A DNA stretch of 28,295 nucleotides from JAHFUI01 sp041485905 (GTDB lineage Bacteria > Acidobacteriota > Vicinamibacteria > Vicinamibacterales > CAVVIG01): the NCBI GenBank assembly GCA_041485905.1, contig JBGPKK010000047.1, positions 1 to 28,295 of the forward strand. The letters run 5' to 3'. Below the pieces are notes generated by a model. The model did not search any database, was not told where the DNA came from, and saw only the letters and a program-made list of their open reading frames with translations. Of the stretch, positions 1 through 8,319 are shown one piece after another (position 1 is the stretch's first letter; each line of letters opens with the position of its first letter). A program made the translations under genes and the position numbers.

Positions 1-1
1 C

Positions 2-1852
2 GAGCAGGGTGTGGGATTTGTGCGCCTGCTCGCGGCGATCTCCTATGGCGACCTGCTGTTCGCAGCCGCTTTCTGGATCTGCGGGCGCGCTGCTCTGGCG
101 TTGGCCGGCGATCGCGCGCTGCCCACGCGCATCGTCTCGTTCATCTTCGTCGCGTGTGGCGCGCTCGCGTGCTGGTACGCCGTCGCCAATGTGATCGTGT
201 ACGGCGTGCTCGGCGGGTTTCTGACGTATCAGCTTCTCGCGCTCGTCGGCAACGTCGGAATGCTCCGTTCGACGGTGACGGCCTATCTCACGCTGGGCGT
301 CGTGGTCGGCCTTATCTCGCTGCCGCTGGCCTACGTGGCGTTGGTCCAGATCACGGTGCGGGCGGCGCGGCGGTGGAATGGCGCCAGGTGGGCCGGGTGG
401 GATCGTCGGGCTCGTCGATCCGCGGCATTCGCTTTTCTCAGCGTCTGGATGATATTCGGGCGATACGCGTACGCCGAAGACTGGACGACGAGGCAGGAAC
501 GCGCCATCGCCGAGAATCCGCACTGGGTGCTGATGTCGTCGTGGTGGCACGCCGTCAACGGTTTGACCGTGCGCATAACCGATCCGTTTCCCCTTTCAGA
601 TTTGGCCGATTTCGAGCCGATCGGGCAGCGGACGGCGACGCGTCCTGCTGTCGTACTGATGGGCGCCTCCGGACCGCGCGCTGCGCGTGCGGCGGCCGAA
701 CAACGGCCGCCGAACGTGATCCTGGTCGTGCTCGAATCGGTGGCCGCGCGCTGGGCCAGCCTGAACGGCAATCTGTACAACGCGACGCCGAATCTCGCGG
801 CAGAGGCGGCGCGGGGGCTTGTGTTCGACAACTTTTACGCGCACATCGGGCGCAGCTCGAGCTCGCTGGTCGCGTTGCTGCTCTCCGCGTATCCGAAGCT
901 CGATTTTCGCGATATCACGGAGCAGTACCCGCGTCTGGCGGGCACGTCACTCGCGTCGGTGTTCAAAGGTCGCGAGTACCGTACGGCGTTCGTCACGCCG
1001 AGCAACCTGAACTGGGCCGGCTGGAACACGTTTCTGGAAGGCCGCGGCTTCGATGAAACACGCGACTCCGCCGACCTCTCATGCGGGGCGCCCGTGTCGT
1101 CCTGGGGCGTCGAAGATCGGTGCATGGTGGACGGGATGCTCGCCTTCATCAATCAGGCGCCGGCGCGCCCGTTCTTCGTGATGGGGTGGACCACCCAGAC
1201 GCATCATCCCTATGAACCGACGCCGGGTGTTCCGCTGCTGAATCTCTTGCGTGAACCGGGCCCGGACGACTACGACCTCGGCCGCTATCTCAACGTGCTG
1301 CACGAAACCGATCGCCATCTCGAGCGGCTGTTCGACATGCTGCGGCGCACCGGCCTCGATCAGGACACGCTTGTTGTCGTCACCGGCGATCATGGGCAGG
1401 CATTTGGGTATCCGCACGACACCTACGCGCAGGGACACACGGTCTACGAAGAGGACGTGCACGTGCCGCTCATGTTCTGGCTTCCGCGCAGGTATGCGTC
1501 CGCCATGCATGCGAAGACGGTCGGTGGCCACATCGATCTCGCGCCGACGATCGCGGATCTCGCCGGAGTGCCCGCGGCGCCCGACTGGCAGGGGCGCAGT
1601 CTGTTCGACACGACACGTCCGCCCCGCACGTATTTTTACGTGGCGGAGGATCGCTTCGAGCTGGGCGTTCGCGAAGACAACTGGAAGTACATCCTCGACC
1701 TTCGGGAAGGCGTCGAGCAGTTGTACGACCTGGATCAGGATCCGAGCGAGCAAGAGAATGTCGCGGCCGCGCATCCCGACCGCTGCGCTCGACTGCGGCA
1801 GCGGCTGGCCGCATGGACCGATGCGAACCGACGGCAGTACGCGAAAACTTGA
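2..1852 (+). CDS. LTA synthase/sulfatase-family membrane enzyme, 5'-partial
   Basis: Membrane-anchored alkaline-phosphatase-superfamily enzyme of the sulfatase/LTA-synthase type. These transfer phosphoglycerol or phosphoethanolamine, or hydrolyse sulfate or phosphate esters, on the outer face of the inner membrane. The reading frame is open to the left edge. A GTG at 11 could be a start, but no ribosome site is visible, so the true start is probably upstream. The first ~155 codons encode several hydrophobic helices. The catalytic domain begins at NVILVVLES (about residue 233 from the GTG). The putative nucleophile is a Ser in GRSSSS (about residue 281), where LtaS has GKTSDAEF. The metal-binding GDHGQAFG is near residue 458, followed by HTVYEEDVHVP and a C-terminal YDLDQDPSE typical of sulfatases. 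The C-x-P-S-R sulfatase signature is absent, so phosphotransferase chemistry is favoured. The substrate cannot be told. It is convergent with the aminopeptidase gene, and heptad repeats overlap its stop. Confidence 0.8.
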   Translation, partial: EQGVGFVRLLAAISYGDLLFAAAFWICGRAALALAGDRALPTRIVSFIFVACGALACWYAVANVIVYGVLGGFLTYQLLALVGNVGMLRSTVTAYLTLGVVVGLISLPLAYVALVQITVRAARRWNGARWAGWDRRARRSAAFAFLSVWMIFGRYAYAEDWTTRQERAIAENPHWVLMSSWWHAVNGLTVRITDPFPLSDLADFEPIGQRTATRPAVVLMGASGPRAARAAAEQRPPNVILVVLESVAARWASLNGNLYNATPNLAAEAARGLVFDNFYAHIGRSSSSLVALLLSAYPKLDFRDITEQYPRLAGTSLASVFKGREYRTAFVTPSNLNWAGWNTFLEGRGFDETRDSADLSCGAPVSSWGVEDRCMVDGMLAFINQAPARPFFVMGWTTQTHHPYEPTPGVPLLNLLREPGPDDYDLGRYLNVLHETDRHLERLFDMLRRTGLDQDTLVVVTGDHGQAFGYPHDTYAQGHTVYEEDVHVPLMFWLPRRYASAMHAKTVGGHIDLAPTIADLAGVPAAPDWQGRSLFDTTRPPRTYFYVAEDRFELGVREDNWKYILDLREGVEQLYDLDQDPSEQENVAAAHPDRCARLRQRLAAWTDANRRQYAKT

Positions 1853-1885
1853 AGCTTAAGACTTAAAACGGAAAACTGAAAACGT
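1844..1885. repeat. Degenerate 7-bp tandem repeat between convergent genes
   Basis: Six consecutive heptads read AAAACTT, GAAGCTT, AAGACTT, AAAACGG, AAAACTG, AAAACGT. They span the stop codon of the sulfatase-like gene and fill the gap to the aminopeptidase stop. There is no stable GC-rich hairpin, so this does not look like an ordinary intrinsic terminator. It resembles the period-7 tracts at 11306, 13907 and 18061. Confidence 0.6.
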
Positions 1886-3142
1886 TCACTCCGCCCATTC
1901 CCCTCGACGCATGAGCGGTTCGGTGCTTCCGTCGCTCAATACCCCGTCCACGTCGAGATCGCCCGATCCGATCATGAAGTCGACGTGCACGGCGCTGCGG
2001 TTGCCGCCGGCGCGCTCGAAGTCGTCGTCGTCCATCACGTCGCCGCCGGCGAGGGTGAACTTGTACGCGGATCCCAGCGCGACGTGGCTTGCGGCGTTCT
2101 CGTCGAAGAGCGTGTTGTAGAAGAGCAGACCGGATTGCGAGATCGGTGAGCTGTGCGGGACGAGCGCCACCTCGCCGAGCCGCCCGGCGCCATCGTCAGT
2201 CTCGACGAGCTGCCGCAGCACCGACTCTCCGCGTTCGGCGCTGACCTTCACCACCCGACCGTTCGCAAACTGAAGGCTGAATCCTTCGATCAGCGTTCCT
2301 CCGTGGCTCAGAGGCTTGGTGGAGGTCACGATGCCGTCGACGCGATCTTTGTGGGGGATCGTGAAGACCTCCTCGGTCGGCAGGTTGGCCGTGAATGCGA
2401 TGCCGGATCGGGTGACCGAGCGTCCGCTGACCCAGAGATGCCCCGTCGGAAGTCCGATCGTCACGTTGGTGCCTCCGCCGGTATAGCGCAGCGCCCCGTA
2501 GTGCTTTCGGTTGAGGTAGTCGCTCCGCGCCGCCAGCCCTTGAAGGTGCGCCTCCCACGCCGCGACCGGATCGGATCGATCGAGACGACACAGGCGACCG
2601 ATGACGTCCCACAGGTGCGGGATCTGCTGCTCGCCCGGCAGGTGCGGAAAAACCCGCGCCGCCCACCCGGAACCGGCGGCTGCGATCACCGCCCAGTTGG
2701 TCTCATTGCGTGAGATGAGCTCTCTGAACGGCCGGACGCTGTGCGAGACCGCTTGTTGAACAGCGCCGACCAATTCCGGAGCCGCGCCTTTGAGCAGGTC
2801 CGGGTCGTTGGCATAGACCGACAACACGGCATGCCCGGCCTTGACGTGCGCAACGAGCGCGTTGGGCAGCCAGGCCGAGAACTCGCCGAACGAATTCCGT
2901 GGGGCGCTCTGGAAGCGCGCCAGCATCAGCGCCTCGTCGCCCCAGATGGTTTCGACGAGCGAGGCGCCGGCGCGGTAGGCGCTCTCCGCGATGTGCCGAA
3001 CGAGCGGGGCCGCTTCGAGCGAGGCGCCGCCGTTGGCGAGCGGTCCAATGATGAGCAGTCGTTGGCCCGGCTGAAGGTTGAGCGCCACCTTCACCGCGAG
3101 CTCGCTGTAGCGCTGAAGTGTCTGTTCGAATACGGGAGTCAC
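1886..3142 (-). CDS. M29-family aminopeptidase
   Basis: Cytoplasmic metallo-aminopeptidase of family M29 (AmpS/PepS/AmpT type), 418 aa, the usual family length. It removes N-terminal residues from peptides using a two-metal centre. The expected metal ligands are all present: E258 in NLPTEEVF, E324 in LGEVALVP, H353 and Y360 in ENAASHVALGSAY, and H386/D388 in VHVDFMIGSGDLD. It is the last gene of the minus-strand operon. Its ATG overlaps the stop of the Npt-HEAT gene by 4 nt (ATGA), implying translational coupling. Its link to the kinase/phosphatase/transporter genes upstream is unclear; it may simply share the transcript. The family call is secure; the physiological substrate is unknown. Confidence 0.92.
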   Translation of the reverse strand: MTPVFEQTLQRYSELAVKVALNLQPGQRLLIIGPLANGGASLEAAPLVRHIAESAYRAGASLVETIWGDEALMLARFQSAPRNSFGEFSAWLPNALVAHVKAGHAVLSVYANDPDLLKGAAPELVGAVQQAVSHSVRPFRELISRNETNWAVIAAAGSGWAARVFPHLPGEQQIPHLWDVIGRLCRLDRSDPVAAWEAHLQGLAARSDYLNRKHYGALRYTGGGTNVTIGLPTGHLWVSGRSVTRSGIAFTANLPTEEVFTIPHKDRVDGIVTSTKPLSHGGTLIEGFSLQFANGRVVKVSAERGESVLRQLVETDDGAGRLGEVALVPHSSPISQSGLLFYNTLFDENAASHVALGSAYKFTLAGGDVMDDDDFERAGGNRSAVHVDFMIGSGDLDVDGVLSDGSTEPLMRRGEWAE

Positions 3143-5796
3143 GGTTTTTCGATGGTCACCGGATCGGCTTCGAGTTGTCGCTGCGCGTGCCGGGCCGCGT
3201 CGTGCAGCAGTTGCTCGCTCGTTGCCAGCGCCGCACGCGCGTCCTCGGGTATCTCCGGCGGCGCGCCGACGAGCCGATCGGCGATGACGATTCGATCTTC
3301 GATGCTCACTTCGTTGTCGATGAGCGGCAACAGTAAGGCACGCATGGGCGCCGGTAGCGTGTGCTCGAGGAACTCCACCGCGTTCGCGTGGACGGATGCG
3401 TTCGTGGAGCGCAGACCGACATACGCGCTGTGAAGGTCCTGAGCTGGAAACAGCAGCTTCATCAGGCGGAAGATGCGCTCGAGCTCACGCGCCATCGACT
3501 CCTTCACCTGTTCGACCGCCGATTGGTCTGCCGCTTCCTCCGCCCACAGCTTTCCAAGCATCTGATAGGACCGGTAGTGGCCGAAGATCTCGGCCGCCAG
3601 CACGGTCTCCACAAGCTCCCGCTCGAGCCTCCGATCCGGGTTGAGCTGGCGCACCTTGTTCAAGGCAGCGATCACCCGAAGGCGCAGGATCGGATCGGCG
3701 CTCAGCAGGTGGTCTGCCAATGTCTCTTCAGCGGCGGGCGTTCCGACTCGCTGCAGTACGTCGGGAATGGTCCGACGCCCTTCGGCGCCGGCCTGCTCCT
3801 CTCCCAGGGCCTCCCGAAGAACAGGGACGGCGTCGTTTCCAAACGCGACGAGTGCATCCGCCGCATCCATCGATAATCGGTCGTCGGAGAGCAGGCTCAC
3901 CATGAGCGGGATCGCCGTGGTCTTGCCCAGCGCGGCAGCCGCGCGCATGGCGATGGCTACGACCTCCGGTGCCGGATCCCTCAACAACCGATTAAGCTGC
4001 TCGTCGAACCGGTCCGGCAAGGATCCGAGCAGGCGTGCGGCTTCCAAACGGGATGGCTCGCCGGCGGCGCCCTCGGCCGCAAGCGCGGCGTTGAGCAGCA
4101 TGCGCACCGCGTCGATGTTCTGCGCAGGCCCGGGGCGCGCCAGAAAGTGCGCGATCGCCGGCGCGATCACGCTGGCATCGACATCATGCAGATCGTCCAA
4201 CCGCGTGAGCGGGTCGACGTGGGTCAAGCGGGCCAGGTATATCAGCGCCTCGGCACGCACCTCCGCATCGTCGTCTTTCAGCAGGCGCTCCACCTGTGGC
4301 AGGACCGCGGCGTCGTCGGCGCCCGCGAGCACCGCGATCGCTTTCTTGCGAACCGCGGGCGACTGGTGATCGAGCAGCCGCCGCACCGCCTGGTGCGCCA
4401 TCGGCGCGTGGCGATCGCCGAACAGCGTCAGCGCATACAGCACATCTGCCGGATTCTCGGCGCCGAGCGTGTTGACGAGGACCTCGGTCGTCGACCGGTC
4501 GGCCACGTGCTGGGATAATCGCTCCGCATCGAGGCGGTGCGCATAGATGCTGCTCTGCAGCGTCTCGACGTATTGGCGTTTGGCCATCACTGCCGCCGCC
4601 ATCCATCCCATCAGCAGCATGATCGTGACCGTGCTGATCTGCGATGCCGTCACGCCAAAGAACACGACGGCGACCAACACCAGGAGCGCTCCTGCGGCGT
4701 CGCCCATGCGCCACACGACCGTGTCGATGAAGGCCTTCGCGCGGGCCATCAGTCGTTCAGGGACGGGGAGGTACAGCAGCTCCATCGACGATCGATCGAT
4801 CGAGTACCGCAGGATGTGATCGCTGCCTTTGAGCATCACCGCGGCGACGAGACTGCTCGACATCAGGACGCCGAGCGAGCCGGCGGTCAGCGCCAGCGGC
4901 ACGACGAGCAGGACGACGCCCAGGCCGAAGCGCCGCAACAGCCGGGACGTCAGAAAGAGCTGCGTGACGAGCGACAGGATGCCGGCGTAGACATTGAACG
5001 TACCGAAGAACGCGGTCAGGCCGTCGGTATCGGGAATGGACGCTTTCGCGATGGCTTTGAATTGCCACGCGACGATCGTCGTCACCAGCGACGACAGGAT
5101 AATCAGGATGGCCACGGCGCGCAGGTGCGCCGATCGGCGAACCAGATCGAAGCTGTCACTCAGGCCGCGGCCCTCCTCGCGCCGCACGGCGCCGCTCGAC
5201 TCATCGACGTGACGCTCGCGCCAGATAGTCAGGACGATCAGGGGACAGATGGCCAATGCGCCGCTCGTCAACAGCAGCAGGCTCTCGCTGCCCAGTCGCA
5301 TCGCGGTCGCCCTGGTGAGCAGGCCGCCGACGATCCAGCCGCTGATGGCGCCGCTGCCGATCACGCCGAAGAGTCGTTTGGCCTCGCGGGTCGTGATGAC
5401 GTAGTTGGCGAGCGTCCAGACCTGCGTCGGCAGCAGCACACCGAACACACCGGCCCAGACGTACATGACCGGCTGCAGCCACGGACGATCGCCGGAGCGG
5501 CCGAGCGCCCAGAACCCCAGGCTCATGGCCGCGAACAGCAGCAGCGTGCCCACGAGCAGCATCCGAATGCTGAGCCGGCGGCTGAGGCGGAGATAGGCCG
5601 CCATCACCGCGGCGACCGCAACCGCCGAGGCGATGTCGCCGTAGGGGAGCCGCGCCGCGCTGTACCGCTCGAGGAAGAGCGCGTCGCGCGCGGATTTGGT
5701 GACCACGTAGCTCGTGATAACCAGGAACAAATACGCGAAGAGCAGAACGGTTCGCGTCGCCTCGCCGCGGCGAACCTGCAGCCACGCTCCGAGCAT
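3139..5796 (-). CDS. Npt-type nucleotide transporter fused to HEAT repeats
   Basis: An 885-aa two-part protein. Residues 1 to about 420 form a polytopic membrane domain with roughly 12 hydrophobic segments. It starts RRGEATRTVLLFAYLFL and carries VVTKSARDALFLERY and LYLPVPERLMARAKAFID, hallmarks of the ATP/ADP (Npt/Tlc) translocase branch of the major facilitator fold. Residues ~430-870 are soluble and built from HEAT-like helical pairs, for example HQSPAVRKKAIAVLAGADD and LKDDDAEVRAEALIYLARL. Classical Tlc proteins of intracellular parasites exchange ATP and ADP; HEAT-fused versions occur in free-living bacteria and are little characterised. Start and stop codons overlap both neighbours (TGATG with the phosphatase, ATGA with the aminopeptidase), so it is co-translated with them. 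Inference: it may move nucleotide across the inner membrane for the secreted kinase-like proteins of the operon. The transported substrate is unproven. Confidence 0.8.
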   Translation of the reverse strand: MLGAWLQVRRGEATRTVLLFAYLFLVITSYVVTKSARDALFLERYSAARLPYGDIASAVAVAAVMAAYLRLSRRLSIRMLLVGTLLLFAAMSLGFWALGRSGDRPWLQPVMYVWAGVFGVLLPTQVWTLANYVITTREAKRLFGVIGSGAISGWIVGGLLTRATAMRLGSESLLLLTSGALAICPLIVLTIWRERHVDESSGAVRREEGRGLSDSFDLVRRSAHLRAVAILIILSSLVTTIVAWQFKAIAKASIPDTDGLTAFFGTFNVYAGILSLVTQLFLTSRLLRRFGLGVVLLVVPLALTAGSLGVLMSSSLVAAVMLKGSDHILRYSIDRSSMELLYLPVPERLMARAKAFIDTVVWRMGDAAGALLVLVAVVFFGVTASQISTVTIMLLMGWMAAAVMAKRQYVETLQSSIYAHRLDAERLSQHVADRSTTEVLVNTLGAENPADVLYALTLFGDRHAPMAHQAVRRLLDHQSPAVRKKAIAVLAGADDAAVLPQVERLLKDDDAEVRAEALIYLARLTHVDPLTRLDDLHDVDASVIAPAIAHFLARPGPAQNIDAVRMLLNAALAAEGAAGEPSRLEAARLLGSLPDRFDEQLNRLLRDPAPEVVAIAMRAAAALGKTTAIPLMVSLLSDDRLSMDAADALVAFGNDAVPVLREALGEEQAGAEGRRTIPDVLQRVGTPAAEETLADHLLSADPILRLRVIAALNKVRQLNPDRRLERELVETVLAAEIFGHYRSYQMLGKLWAEEAADQSAVEQVKESMARELERIFRLMKLLFPAQDLHSAYVGLRSTNASVHANAVEFLEHTLPAPMRALLLPLIDNEVSIEDRIVIADRLVGAPPEIPEDARAALATSEQLLHDAARHAQRQLEADPVTIEKP

Positions 5797-6878
5797 CAGG
5801 GTCTCGAGATCGACGCGGCTTTCGGTGCGGTCGCCGGTGGGGACTCGAGCACCTCACGGCGATCCTCGTAGATCGCGGTGAACGTATCGCGGGAGATTTC
5901 GAGGGCCGATGCCCGTCCCTGTGGCACGTAGGCGGGCTGCATGCCGGTGTCGATCTGCACGATCCGGCCCTGGAACCGCGTGCGGATCAGGGCGTTCGTT
6001 GTGACCGTGTGCGCGATGACGATTGCGCGCGCTTTCTGCTGGGTCAGGATTTGGTCGATCTCAGGCGCGAACGTGTCGGGCTCCTGCGCGAGCCCGCGAT
6101 ACCAGAACGGGCCATCGTCGCGGGTCGCGAGGCTGGTCTCCGGCGCCGCGCGCGTCTTGTCGATATCGGCGGTCAACTCACGCTGGACCGTCGCGTTGAT
6201 CGTGTCGCAGGACAGCGCGGCCACCGCCGGACTGATGCCGCCGTGGAGAAACACCACGCCGTTTATTTTCACAAGCGCGTTCAGCGTCCGCAGCCACTTG
6301 CCGTATTCGCCGTCCCGACCGAACGCGATGCGCATCTCGATCGATCCGGGCGGTAACTCTTTCAACAATTGGTCGCGGTCTTCGGCGCTCGATGTCTGAA
6401 CGAACCGTTGTCGGATCTCCTCGGACTGCGCGGTCACGAACGACGCGTACTCGCCGGGTGTGACGTACCGGTGGTCGCCGAGCAGGCGCATGACTTCGTG
6501 GTTGCCGAGCAGCGCGTGCACCGCACCGCCTGCGCGGCTGGCCTCGCGTTCGAGGCGGATCAGCAAGTCGAGCGCCTTGCGGGAGTCCGGGCCCCGGTCC
6601 ACGACATCGCCCAGCTGGACCAGATGTGTCTTGCCCGCCGACCATTTCAGCCCGGCATCGACGATGTTGGCCGCCCGCAGAATGGCCACCAGCCGATCGT
6701 AGGCGCCGTGCACATCGCCAACGGCGACGATGCGCTCGACGCCGTCGATGTCGCAGGGTGTCGGCTTGGCAGCGACGGCCGTGGCCACGAGCGGCGCCGA
6801 CAATGTCGCCAGCGCGAGGATCGTCGTGGCGGCGAGGGCACAACGAATCGCCGGCCTGGTGATGGTCGGAACGCCCAT
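5796..6878 (-). CDS. Secreted PPP-type metallophosphoesterase
   Basis: Calcineurin-like metallophosphatase of 360 aa with all PPP-family motifs: GDVHG (residues 54-58), GDVVDRG (90-96), GNHE (125-128), HGGIS (212-216) and a late metal-binding His in VIAHT (about 290). This layout is shared by Ser/Thr phosphatases and the Shewanella-like (SLP) branch. I chose the ATG at 6878 because it begins a signal peptide (Arg-containing start, Ala/Leu core, AVA-A cleavage near residue 37). A longer frame to 6935 runs back into the upstream gene. A secreted product acting in the periplasm is predicted. It begins 7 nt after the stop of a kinase-fold gene and its stop overlaps the transporter start (TGATG). 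That context suggests opposed kinase and phosphatase activities in one compartment. A nucleotide or phosphomonoester substrate is also possible. Confidence 0.85.
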   Translation of the reverse strand: MGVPTITRPAIRCALAATTILALATLSAPLVATAVAAKPTPCDIDGVERIVAVGDVHGAYDRLVAILRAANIVDAGLKWSAGKTHLVQLGDVVDRGPDSRKALDLLIRLEREASRAGGAVHALLGNHEVMRLLGDHRYVTPGEYASFVTAQSEEIRQRFVQTSSAEDRDQLLKELPPGSIEMRIAFGRDGEYGKWLRTLNALVKINGVVFLHGGISPAVAALSCDTINATVQRELTADIDKTRAAPETSLATRDDGPFWYRGLAQEPDTFAPEIDQILTQQKARAIVIAHTVTTNALIRTRFQGRIVQIDTGMQPAYVPQGRASALEISRDTFTAIYEDRREVLESPPATAPKAASISRP

Positions 6879-6885
6879 GGGGCTC

Positions 6886-7686
6886 TTATGGCAGGAAGAC
6901 CTGCGCTTCGCCTTTTTCCCTGGCCAGCTTCTCAAAGGCGGTGATGATCGCCTTCTGCCGCGCGAGCAGCGCGCCCATGGTCCCGCGCTCGAGCCAGGGG
7001 CCGAGCTCGCGGTTGAGCACCGCTTCGTCCAGCGCCTTCACGCGCTCGTAGAAAGGCCGGTCGATCCGTTTCAACTCGAACGGTCGCTTCATGGTATCGG
7101 TAAAACAGCGCGAACAATCGACCTTGATGAAGTTCCACACCGGATCGAACAGCAGATTGCCCGCGTTTTCGTCGATGTTGCCGATCAGATCGTCGAACAC
7201 GGTCTGACGGTACGTCTGTCGGTTCCACGCTTCGCTGTCGGGAGCCGCGAGCTTCAGCTCCTGGACTTTCTTCAGGGTGCGCGTGTTCTCGACCCACAGC
7301 TGCGCCGACATCAGGTCGCCCTCCACGCGTCTTTCAATGGTCGGAGGCACCATGTCCAACTGGAGCACCCGGTCGAGTCTGTAGGCGGCGATCTCCGATT
7401 TGTAGCTTTCCCAGTAGCCCTCGCGGCGGGCCGGCGGGAGGTTCTTCACGATCGCTCCACCGGCGAGGCCTCCCGGCGTGAAGAGCGCATGCCGCGGCCG
7501 GGTGACTCCTGTGCTGACATTTTCAAACCGTTCGATCTTCGCCGACGCGAGGAACGCCTCGAACTCGGCGTACCGTCCGACCCAGACCTTGGAGCTCGCC
7601 GGCTGCGACGGGGCCGTGACCGCTGGAACGCGGGACGGCTCCTGTATGACCGGCAGCGAGAACAGCAGCGCGAAAATCAGCCACAT
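6886..7686 (-). CDS. Secreted kinase-fold protein (PI3K/HipA/FAM20-like), copy 1
   Basis: 266 aa, not a named family I can assign, but the motif order is that of the PI3/4-kinase, HipA and FAM20 type of kinase. The N-terminus is hydrophobic (residues 2-14), consistent with export. A Gly-rich turn FTPGGLAGG leads to AIVK, giving a candidate ATP-binding Lys (K81). The next element, SEIAAYRLDRVLQLDMVPP (E98), is like the Glu helix preceding 'DxxLGLxxVPPT' in those families. It is followed by a catalytic-loop-like DENAGN (D172, N177; compare DRHxxN) and the metal-site-like VDCSR (D190; compare DFG or DNGR). A paralogue of almost equal length lies at 8320-9117. The phosphatase follows 7 nt downstream. 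It could be an active protein or small-molecule kinase or a pseudokinase; the fold call is from motifs only. An in-frame stop just upstream of the ATG fixes the start. Confidence 0.6.
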   Translation of the reverse strand: MWLIFALLFSLPVIQEPSRVPAVTAPSQPASSKVWVGRYAEFEAFLASAKIERFENVSTGVTRPRHALFTPGGLAGGAIVKNLPPARREGYWESYKSEIAAYRLDRVLQLDMVPPTIERRVEGDLMSAQLWVENTRTLKKVQELKLAAPDSEAWNRQTYRQTVFDDLIGNIDENAGNLLFDPVWNFIKVDCSRCFTDTMKRPFELKRIDRPFYERVKALDEAVLNRELGPWLERGTMGALLARQKAIITAFEKLAREKGEAQVFLP

Positions 7687-7716
7687 ATCGAAATGCTTTC
7701 GTCAAGGCTCAGTCGG

Positions 7717-7768
7717 TCCGGCCGTTGAGCGCGGCGGTCTTGACGCCGCCGTGCCGCAATCGGCCGGA
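7717..7768. repeat. Nested hairpin between DUF5666-like and kinase-fold genes
   Basis: Outer arms TCCGGCCG (7717-7724) and CGGCCGGA (7761-7768) are perfect complements. Inside them GCGGCGGTC (7731-7739) and GACGCCGCC (7742-7750) form an imperfect GC-rich stem. It lies 37 nt past the stop of the upstream minus-strand gene and 31 nt before the start of the next. It could act as an attenuating or processing hairpin, or be a dispersed palindrome. There is no U-tract for a classical terminator. Confidence 0.5.
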
Positions 7769-7804
7769 TGTGTACGCGCTCCGCAGTCTTCGGCTTATCG
7801 GGGC

Positions 7805-8164
7805 TTATCGCACCCGCACTTCGGTGGCCATCATGCTGGTGCCCGATTTCATGTATCGCACCGTGACCGAATCGCCGGAATGCACGACATCGGTGATGAC
7901 CAGGCCCTTCGCGCCGGCCGCCTGCTTCTCTTTTGTCTTGGCGGTGGCGCCCTTCTTGAGAACTTTCGTCGATGAGTCCACGGTAAACGTCATCGCACTC
8001 TTGTCTTTGCCGGCGATGGCGAGCGATGCGCCTGAGACGGACGTCACCACGCCGGTCGCCGACATCGCCTTCTCGCTTGCCTTCTTCGCTGTGGTGCCCT
8101 GGGCTGAGGCGAGGCTCACGCCGACCAGCAATGCGGCCAGGGTTGCGTAGACTCTGAACTTCAT
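7805..8164 (-). CDS. Small secreted DUF5666-like protein
   Basis: 119 aa. It starts at the ATG at 8164, preceded at good spacing by GGAGG (minus strand, about 8173-8169). A longer frame to 8266 has no support. The first 20 residues are a clear signal peptide (MKFRVYATLAALLVGVSLASA). The mature part begins with a Lys/Ala/Ser stretch and then a single small beta-domain: ATGVVTSVSGASLAIAG, FTVDSSTKVLKKG, and a closing GDSVTVRYMKSG with ATEVRV. That pattern matches DUF5666-type OB-like periplasmic domains, which have no known enzymatic role. It lies between the two kinase-fold paralogues in the same direction, so it could be their substrate, partner or simply a passenger. No cysteines or catalytic motifs are seen. 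The DUF assignment is by pattern and moderate. Confidence 0.7.
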   Translation of the reverse strand: MKFRVYATLAALLVGVSLASAQGTTAKKASEKAMSATGVVTSVSGASLAIAGKDKSAMTFTVDSSTKVLKKGATAKTKEKQAAGAKGLVITDVVHSGDSVTVRYMKSGTSMMATEVRVR

Positions 8165-8181
8165 AACATCCTCCATTTGCT

Positions 8182-8195
8182 GACAGTTGACTGTC
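8182..8195. promoter_or_regulatory. Palindrome in the 5' region of the DUF5666-like gene
   Basis: GACAGT-TG-ACTGTC is a perfect 6-bp inverted repeat with a 2-bp centre, just upstream of the ribosome site of the minus-strand gene starting at 8164. It may be a dimeric regulator site or a small leader hairpin. It does not match the E. coli LexA spacing. Low certainty. Confidence 0.3.
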
Positions 8196-8319
8196 GGGCC
8201 CCGCCTCTCACGGAAACGCTGCCAGATCGGCATTCGGCCATGCGTACCATACTCCCAAAACGGCAAAACCGGGGGCGAAAAACAGACAAAAACCGCGCAC
8301 GAAATTGTATCGCGTCGGT

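Noticed and set aside
1853..1885. Bidirectional terminator between the sulfatase-like and aminopeptidase genes
   Set aside because: No GC-rich stem or U-tract; the stretch is better described as period-7 repeat.
4537..5871. 444-codon open frame on the plus strand opposite the Npt-HEAT gene
   Set aside because: Very Arg/Gln/His-rich, no domain, antisense to a well-supported membrane protein gene.
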